Assembly: GCA_023415575.1 (NCBI GenBank)
Contig: JAEZKF010000028.1
Coordinates: 1 to 64,000, forward strand
Origin: Bacillota bacterium
Lineage (GTDB): Bacteria > Bacillota > Clostridia > Oscillospirales > Ruminococcaceae
Reading direction: 5' to 3'
DNA length: 64,000 nt
A program made the translations under genes and the position numbers. This document shows, in pieces, positions 59,137-64,000 of this stretch (the first letter of the stretch is position 1; the number at the start of each line of letters is the position of its first letter). The notes below the pieces were generated by a model. That model made no database searches, had not been told where the DNA came from, and saw only the letters and a list, made by a program, of their open reading frames with translations.

Positions 59137-60195
59137 ATGCGATATCCAAAGACAGTCGCCTTCTTAACCGGATTGATGCTGCTTATTATGTGTTCATGCA
59201 CGCCACAAGCTACACCCGTAGATTCATCTGGGCAAGTTTCTTTAGAACCCGCATCTTCGGATGTGCAAAGCGAACTCGATTGGCAAGAGTCTGATGTCTA
59301 CCGCAACGCAAAATACGCTGACTACATGTCGATGGAGGAGTACGACGCCCTGTTTGGCATGAGCGGCATGCTGCCGAGCGATCCGGATGCTTCTCCCGAC
59401 GGCAAAAGCATCATGTATTTCTACCCCGCAGAGTTTGAGGAGGAAAGTGCCTTATACCGCTATGACCTTGCATCCAAGACTGTGCAAACTGTCCTTACGC
59501 AGCAGGATATCGGCACTACGCAGTCAATCAAATGGTTTGAATGGCAGAAGGACAGCACCCTCCTGTTAGTCATCGGCTACCGGTATGGAACAATCTCCCC
59601 GGGCGGTGCTGTGTATCTGCTAAACCCGGATGAAGCGCCCAACCTGCGCCTTTTGTACACAACAGGCAAGGAAGCACAGCAGGTGCTCCGCGCAACACTC
59701 GATGGCACCACGCTTTCCATGACCATAGCAGAATACGACGAAGAGTTTCTAAACTACACCGAAACCTCCCGGATTGTTGAGGTTGACCCAGCCAAAGCAC
59801 CCATTGCTCAGTTTACTAGTCCGGCGGATGCAGCTGATGGCACACTTGCGGTTATACTCAACTTCCCGGACGATGAAGTCCTGCGCGCCTACCCTAACCT
59901 TGAAGTATATGAGCATGACCAAAGCGGAGAGTCCCTGCTCTTGGTTCCGTCACATGAAGGCACGCGCATTATGCTTGAGGAAATGATCTTTGATGAGAAG
60001 AAGGAGAATTTCGTTCCGTCAAAGGTGCTGTATGACAAGGTCTCCCAAGCGGGGTACGCGTTGCACATCAAGGCTATCCGCCCCGAAGGCGGTCCACAGC
60101 TACGCTTGACGGTGGCTTATAGCGACCGATCGGTTGAGTATTATATCACCTATAACGGAAATACAGGCACTCCCGAGCGAGAAGAGCTGAAATGA
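59137..60195 (+). CDS. Hypothetical lipoprotein
   Basis: This 352-residue protein has a signal peptide and lipobox (LIMCSC), an acidic linker, and repeats with DGKSIMYFYPAEFEEES and SALYRYDLASKTVQTVL, which resemble TolB/propeller blades. It should be surface-anchored. ATG 59137 follows AAAGGAGAGG. It may belong to the same broad class as the 54846 lipoprotein, but the sequences differ too much for a firm statement. Confidence 0.6.
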   Translation: MRYPKTVAFLTGLMLLIMCSCTPQATPVDSSGQVSLEPASSDVQSELDWQESDVYRNAKYADYMSMEEYDALFGMSGMLPSDPDASPDGKSIMYFYPAEFEEESALYRYDLASKTVQTVLTQQDIGTTQSIKWFEWQKDSTLLLVIGYRYGTISPGGAVYLLNPDEAPNLRLLYTTGKEAQQVLRATLDGTTLSMTIAEYDEEFLNYTETSRIVEVDPAKAPIAQFTSPADAADGTLAVILNFPDDEVLRAYPNLEVYEHDQSGESLLLVPSHEGTRIMLEEMIFDEKKENFVPSKVLYDKVSQAGYALHIKAIRPEGGPQLRLTVAYSDRSVEYYITYNGNTGTPEREELK

Positions 60196-60298
60196 CCTTG
60201 TACAGAGGATCTTGTCACCCGCAATATCAGACAGTTTGGTATAATGGCTACCATATATAACTCTTGCGAGTATTTGGTAAAGAAAGGACAGAATTTGA

Positions 60299-61015
60299 AT
60301 GAAGGTCACCGTAATCCACGGCTGCAGGCGTGGCGGCAGTACATACCACTGTACCCAGCAGTTCATCGAGGCAGTTCGCGCCAAAACCGATGACTCATTG
60401 GAGGTCAGCGAGTTTATTCTTGCACAGGACGCACCGCCGTTTTGCAAAGGCTGCATGTCCTGCTTTTTAAACGGGGAGGGTACCTGTCCCCACAGCGAAA
60501 CGGTGCAGCCCATTGTTGCTGCCATGCAGGAGGCGGATGTCATCGTTCTTAACTCCGCGATATATGCCCTTGACGTATCGGGGCAGATGAAAACCCTACT
60601 GGATCATCTGTGCTACATGTGGATGCCCCATCGTCCGAACCCAGCGATGTTTAAAAAGGTCGGGGTAACGATCACGACTACTGCAGGTGCGGGGCTTTCA
60701 CATGCCACAAAGACCCTTGCGAACAGCCTAAACTACTGGGGATTACTCCGGGTCTTCTCCTTCAAAAAGGCCATTTCCGCAACCAGCTGGGATCAAATTG
60801 CCAGTAAAAAGAAAGAGAAAATTGACCGTGAGATTGGGAAGATGGCGGGAAAGGTAGTCAAGAGTGTGCAGCGTGCAAATCATCTGCGCCCCAGAACCTA
60901 TACGCGCATTGTCTTTATGCTTATGAAGGGCATGATGAAGAATAACAATTGGTGCAAGCGCGATCAAAACCATTGGAAAAGCCAGGGCTGGCTGGATGGC
61001 GCGACACCGTTCTAA
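60299..61015 (+). CDS. NAD(P)H-dependent oxidoreductase, flavodoxin fold with a Cys cluster
   Basis: This 238-residue protein has the flavin-phosphate loop HGCRRGGSTYH, a CKGCMSCFLNGEGTC cluster around residues 50-64, and an NSAIYALDVSGQMK segment, as in flavodoxin-like NADPH-dependent FMN reductases. A basic C-terminal extension (from about residue 175) is unusual and lacks known motifs. AAAGGA precedes the ATG. The acceptor is unknown. Confidence 0.75.
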   Translation: MKVTVIHGCRRGGSTYHCTQQFIEAVRAKTDDSLEVSEFILAQDAPPFCKGCMSCFLNGEGTCPHSETVQPIVAAMQEADVIVLNSAIYALDVSGQMKTLLDHLCYMWMPHRPNPAMFKKVGVTITTTAGAGLSHATKTLANSLNYWGLLRVFSFKKAISATSWDQIASKKKEKIDREIGKMAGKVVKSVQRANHLRPRTYTRIVFMLMKGMMKNNNWCKRDQNHWKSQGWLDGATPF

Positions 61016-61046
61016 CTTTCTAAAACAGCTCAATACAATAACTTGC

Positions 61047-61085
61047 AAAAACAGCGGGGATTTTAGTCCCCGCTGTTTTTGTGTT
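61047..61085 (+). terminator. Terminator after the flavodoxin-fold gene
   Basis: A 14-bp perfect stem (61047-61060 with 61067-61080) with a TTTTAG loop runs into a T tract. Confidence 0.85.
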
Positions 61086-61183
61086 ATATCATATAACGCG
61101 AATGTCCGGAAGACTGCCATATAAACCGAACATAACCCCGCACGGATTAATATAATGGGTTGTAATGCAAACGGGGTGACCAA

Positions 61184-61951
61184 ATGAATGAGATATTATC
61201 AGTAAATGGTGTAATGCAAAAGTATCAGGCGGAAAACGGTGAGGTTACCGCCTTGGAGAATATCAGTTTCACAGCGCGGGAGGGCGAGTTCATCAGCATC
61301 GTCGGGCCCAGCGGATGCGGCAAAAGTACCCTGCTTTCCGTGATTGCAGGGCTTGAAAAGGCGACGCGGGGCACGGTGCTTATTGACGGCCAGCCCGTGG
61401 ACGGCGTGTCTGCGCAGGTGGGATATATGCTGCAGCGCGATAACCTTTTGGAGTGGCGCAGCATCTGGAAGAACGTCCTGCTCGGGCTTGAGATTCAGCA
61501 TAAGCTCAATGACGAGACCAAGGCATACGCGGATGAGCTGCTTAAAACCTATGGGCTTGATGAGTTTCGCAACAACTACCCCTCGCAGCTTTCAGGCGGC
61601 ATGCGTCAGCGCGTCTCGCTGATTCGCACTCTTGCCGTGCGCCCGCGCATCCTGCTGCTGGATGAAGCATTCTCCGCCTTAGACTTCCAAACCCGTCTTT
61701 CGGTAACCGATGATGTCTACCGCATCTTGAAAAACGAAAAGAAAACTACCCTGATGGTAACACACGACATACCGGAGGGCATCAGCATGGCAGACCGCTT
61801 GATAGTTTTAAGCCGCCGCCCTGCTGTCATTAAGGAAATACACGAGATTAAGTTTGATCCATCCTGCTCTTCTCCGCTCCAAAGAAGAAACAACGAGCAG
61901 TTCGGCAAGTACTTTAACCAGATTTGGAGGGAGCTTGATGTTATTGCGTAA
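61184..61951 (+). CDS. ABC transporter ATP-binding protein (SsuB/TauB type)
   Basis: This 255-residue ATPase powers an importer in the nitrate/sulfonate/taurine family. The Walker A motif is GPSGCGKST, the signature is LSGGMRQR, the Walker B motif is LLLDEAF, and the switch His is in VTHDI. The QRDNLLEW Q-loop is typical of SsuB/TauB/ThiZ-type subunits. It overlaps the permease gene by 14 bases. The substrate cannot be deduced and no TPP riboswitch is seen upstream. Confidence 0.85.
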   Translation: MNEILSVNGVMQKYQAENGEVTALENISFTAREGEFISIVGPSGCGKSTLLSVIAGLEKATRGTVLIDGQPVDGVSAQVGYMLQRDNLLEWRSIWKNVLLGLEIQHKLNDETKAYADELLKTYGLDEFRNNYPSQLSGGMRQRVSLIRTLAVRPRILLLDEAFSALDFQTRLSVTDDVYRILKNEKKTTLMVTHDIPEGISMADRLIVLSRRPAVIKEIHEIKFDPSCSSPLQRRNNEQFGKYFNQIWRELDVIA

Positions 61952-62765
61952 CAACATACAAGAGGACATATCACCGGAACGGCAAGCGTACTTAAAACGC
62001 ATTAAAAGACGCAAACGACTCATTGCCTTTAGCCGCGCGATGATTCTAATTCTCTTTATCGGTCTCTGGGAGCTGCTTGCGCAGGTAGGGGTGATTGATA
62101 GCTTTATCACAAGCCAGCCTTCGCGAATTGTAAAGACGATTATGGGGTCATCGGCCAACAGCCTACCAGGCCATATGTGGGTTACCTGCTATGAGACAAT
62201 TGTGGGCTTCCTCTTAGGCACCATCATCGGCATCGGGATTGCGGTAGCCCTGTGGTGGTCAGGGTTCCTTGCCAAGGTCAGCGAGCCGTTTTTGGTAGTG
62301 CTCAACAGTCTGCCGAAGGTTGCACTAGGCCCTGTCATCATTATCTGGGCGGGCGCCGGTGCGCGCGCCATTATTGTGATGGCGCTAGCCATTTCGCTTA
62401 TTGTTACAGTACTTGAGATGCTCAACGGGTTTCGCCATACCAATAAAGAGCTCGTGCGTATGGCACAGACATTTGGGGCAAAGAAGGCTCAGATTTTTAT
62501 CAAGATTGTGATGCCCTATAATCTCAGCACCATATTTAATACGCTCAAGGTCAACATCGGCCTATCGCTCGTTGGTGTTATATCGGGCGAATTTCTTGTG
62601 TCCAAGGCAGGGCTTGGGTACCTGATTGTCTATGGCGGTCAGGTGTTTCAGATGGATCTTGTTATGACAAGTGTGTTCATCCTCGCTGCGGTAGCGGCAA
62701 TTATGTATCAAAGTGTAGTGATGCTCGAGCGCTTTGTCATACGCGCAATCAGCCATACCAAATAG
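61938..62765 (+). CDS. ABC transporter permease (SsuC/TauC type)
   Basis: This 275-residue membrane protein has six hydrophobic segments and the EAA-type loop that contacts the ATPase, seen in AQTFGAKKAQIFIKIVMP. ATG 61938 follows GGAGGGAG and is favoured over an upstream in-frame start inside the ATPase gene. The 14-base overlap with the ATP-binding gene indicates translational coupling. Confidence 0.85.
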   Translation: MLLRNNIQEDISPERQAYLKRIKRRKRLIAFSRAMILILFIGLWELLAQVGVIDSFITSQPSRIVKTIMGSSANSLPGHMWVTCYETIVGFLLGTIIGIGIAVALWWSGFLAKVSEPFLVVLNSLPKVALGPVIIIWAGAGARAIIVMALAISLIVTVLEMLNGFRHTNKELVRMAQTFGAKKAQIFIKIVMPYNLSTIFNTLKVNIGLSLVGVISGEFLVSKAGLGYLIVYGGQVFQMDLVMTSVFILAAVAAIMYQSVVMLERFVIRAISHTK

Positions 62766-62829
62766 TATTCGGCGCGGCCAAGCGCCGCTCTACATAGAAG
62801 CGTTCGATACCTTTGAAAGGAGTGTCAGT

Positions 62830-63840
62830 ATGAAGAAACTCTTGCGGTTTGTCTGTGCTGCAATGTGCGTGCTCATGTTTGTAATAGCATTCACCGGATG
62901 CAGCAGCAAGACACAGGAAAAGGTAAAGATAAAGGTTAGCGAGGTAACCCATTCGGTGTTTTATGCCCCTCAATATGCGGCAATTAACCTAGGGTACTTT
63001 GAAGATGAAGGATTGGAAATCGAGCTTACTAACGGTGCAGGTGCGGATAAGGTAATGACCGCCGTCCTCTCGGGTGCTGTTGACATCGGCTTTGCAGGGC
63101 CGGAGGCTGCCATCTATGTGTACAACGAGGGCAGGGATGACTACTGCGAGGTATTTGCTCAGCTTACCCAGCGCGACGGTTCCTTCTTCATCGGAAGAGA
63201 GCCGGATGATAACTTCGACTTCGGCAAAACCATCGGCAAGGTAGTTCTGCCCGGACGTAAGGGCGGTGTGCCCTACATGACGCTTGAGTATGTATTTAAG
63301 CAAAACGGCATCATCCCGGGCAAGGATGTCGTCTTTGACGACAGCGTACAGTTTGCGATGATGACCGGCGCATTTACCGGAGGCACGGGTGATTATGTAA
63401 CAGCGTTTGAGCCGACGGCATCAATGCTCGAGCTGGAGGGCAAAGGATACATATTAGCATCCATCGGTAAAGAAAGCGGCGAGATTCCGTACACCGCTTA
63501 CTTTGCACCAAAGAGCTACATTGAAAAGAACCCCGAAATCATCAAGAAGTTTGTGCGCGCAATCTACCGCGGACAGCAGTGGGTCATGAACAGCTCACCT
63601 AAGGATATTGCAAACGCAATAGCTGCATCCTTCCCTGATACCGACATCAAGCTGCTTGAAAAGTCTGCGGAAAGCTACAAGAGCATTGAGGCGTGGAGCA
63701 CGGTTCCCGTGATGAAGGAAGAGGCCTACGAAAAACTCCAAACCGTAATGACCGAAGCGGGAGAACTCAAGCAAAAGGCGCCGTTTGACAAGGTGGTTAA
63801 CAACAAAATTGCTGAGGAAGTAATCGCTGCAACAAAGTAA
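62830..63840 (+). CDS. ABC transporter substrate-binding lipoprotein (SsuA/NMT1-like)
   Basis: This 336-residue protein has a signal peptide and lipobox (AFTGC) and the SsuA/ThiY-type fold. VFYAPQYAAINLGYFEDEGL sits near the N-terminus, FAGPEAAIYVYN supplies ligand contacts, and LPGRKGGVPYMTLEYV follows. It delivers substrate to the permease encoded just upstream. Relatives bind sulfonates, taurine, riboflavin or thiamine precursors. AAAGGAG precedes the ATG. Confidence 0.87.
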   Translation: MKKLLRFVCAAMCVLMFVIAFTGCSSKTQEKVKIKVSEVTHSVFYAPQYAAINLGYFEDEGLEIELTNGAGADKVMTAVLSGAVDIGFAGPEAAIYVYNEGRDDYCEVFAQLTQRDGSFFIGREPDDNFDFGKTIGKVVLPGRKGGVPYMTLEYVFKQNGIIPGKDVVFDDSVQFAMMTGAFTGGTGDYVTAFEPTASMLELEGKGYILASIGKESGEIPYTAYFAPKSYIEKNPEIIKKFVRAIYRGQQWVMNSSPKDIANAIAASFPDTDIKLLEKSAESYKSIEAWSTVPVMKEEAYEKLQTVMTEAGELKQKAPFDKVVNNKIAEEVIAATK

Positions 63841-63860
63841 AATGAATACACAAGAGCATA

Positions 63861-63896
63861 AAAAGCGGCATCGTGTTTACATAAAACACGATGCCG
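63861..63896 (-). terminator. Terminator of the partial minus-strand gene at the right edge
   Basis: A 13-bp perfect stem (63866-63878 with 63884-63896) with an ACATA loop is followed on the minus strand by CTTTTTATG. It may also serve the ABC operon. Confidence 0.75.
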
Positions 63897-63941
63897 TCAG
63901 TTGTTATATCGCGGTTACTGATATAAACGAAGTTAACATAA

Positions 63942-64000
63942 TTACATTGCCAGCTTGTAGATGTTAAGGATGTCATCCTTATTAAGCTTTTTGAAGTTGC
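63942..64000 (-). CDS. C-terminal end of an unidentified protein (partial)
   Basis: The minus-strand frame entering from the right edge ends with KLNKDDILNIYKLAM and TAA at 63944-63942. A terminator lies 46 bases beyond. The ending loosely resembles that of iron-containing alcohol dehydrogenases, but so short a piece does not allow an assignment. Confidence 0.5.
   Translation of the reverse strand, partial: NFKKLNKDDILNIYKLAM

Noticed and set aside
61016..61183. Possible TPP riboswitch upstream of the ABC transporter
   Set aside because: The conserved CTGAGA and ACCTGATCTGG-type elements were not found, so a thiamine link is not supported.
1..64000. CRISPR arrays, insertion sequences, prophage or rRNA genes
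   Set aside because: No direct-repeat/spacer pattern, transposase motif, phage structural gene or rRNA-like sequence was seen on either strand.

Overview
The window reads as chromosomal DNA of a spore-forming, motile, anaerobic member of Clostridia, probably Oscillospiraceae-like (inference from gene content and roughly 50% GC, no search was run). The evidence is the spoIVB-spo0A pair, a DacF-type carboxypeptidase, a sigma-28 controlled fliD-fliS-flgN cluster, a 2-ketoacid:ferredoxin oxidoreductase (vorDBAC), S-box and FMN riboswitches, a single-chain PurL, and many Rho-independent terminators. No prophage, insertion sequence, CRISPR array or rRNA was seen.

Layout. 1-3.5 kb: a gene tail, a Ca2+ P-type ATPase and a SLOG-fold protein. 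3.9-6.3 kb: spoIVB and spo0A. 6.4-9.8 kb: a ParA-like ATPase and vorDBAC in one operon. 9.8-12.9 kb (minus): a flavoprotein, an EamA transporter and a DUF1015 protein. 13-18.3 kb: a LacI-type repressor divergent from a four-gene operon of two Gfo/Idh/MocA dehydrogenases and two xylose-isomerase-like proteins, with ATCGAT-centred palindromes at both promoters. 18.4-22.2 kb: small hypotheticals, an HD protein, a TspO-like protein and an S1 protein. 22.3-27 kb: DUF951, prfA, tsaC, coaE and an M18 aminopeptidase. 27-29.3 kb: a hemolysin III protein, a coiled-coil protein and a GNAT acetyltransferase. 29.3-32.9 kb: the flagellar cluster. 32.9-35.3 kb (minus): metK with an S-box and ribU with an FMN riboswitch. 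35.5-40 kb: recD2, comF and mreB. 40-46.7 kb: a lipoprotein, purL and mtaB. 46.7-52.9 kb: an HPr/Crh-like protein, dacF, a structured intergenic element, pgi, a P-loop protein and an M13 peptidase lipoprotein. 53-61 kb: tRNA-Gly, an SDR, AT-rich propeller-like lipoproteins, an AIM24 protein, a LytTR regulator, an esterase and a flavodoxin-fold protein. 61-64 kb: a SsuABC/TauABC-like ABC transporter and the tail of a minus-strand gene.

How it fits together. Most genes are core metabolism, translation or cell-cycle functions in short operons, many with recognisable promoters and terminators. The parts most worth a second look are (i) the LacI-controlled dehydrogenase/isomerase operon, which looks like an oxidation-dependent sugar or glycoside route without hydrolase, kinase or transporter; (ii) an mtaB leader of about 220 nt with aptamer-like paired helices followed by an intrinsic terminator; (iii) a structured non-coding element of about 112 bp between dacF and pgi; (iv) a consensus-like promoter with an inverted repeat running straight into a 48-bp hairpin near 27.2 kb; and (v) an HPr homologue that has lost the PEP-phosphorylation histidine.
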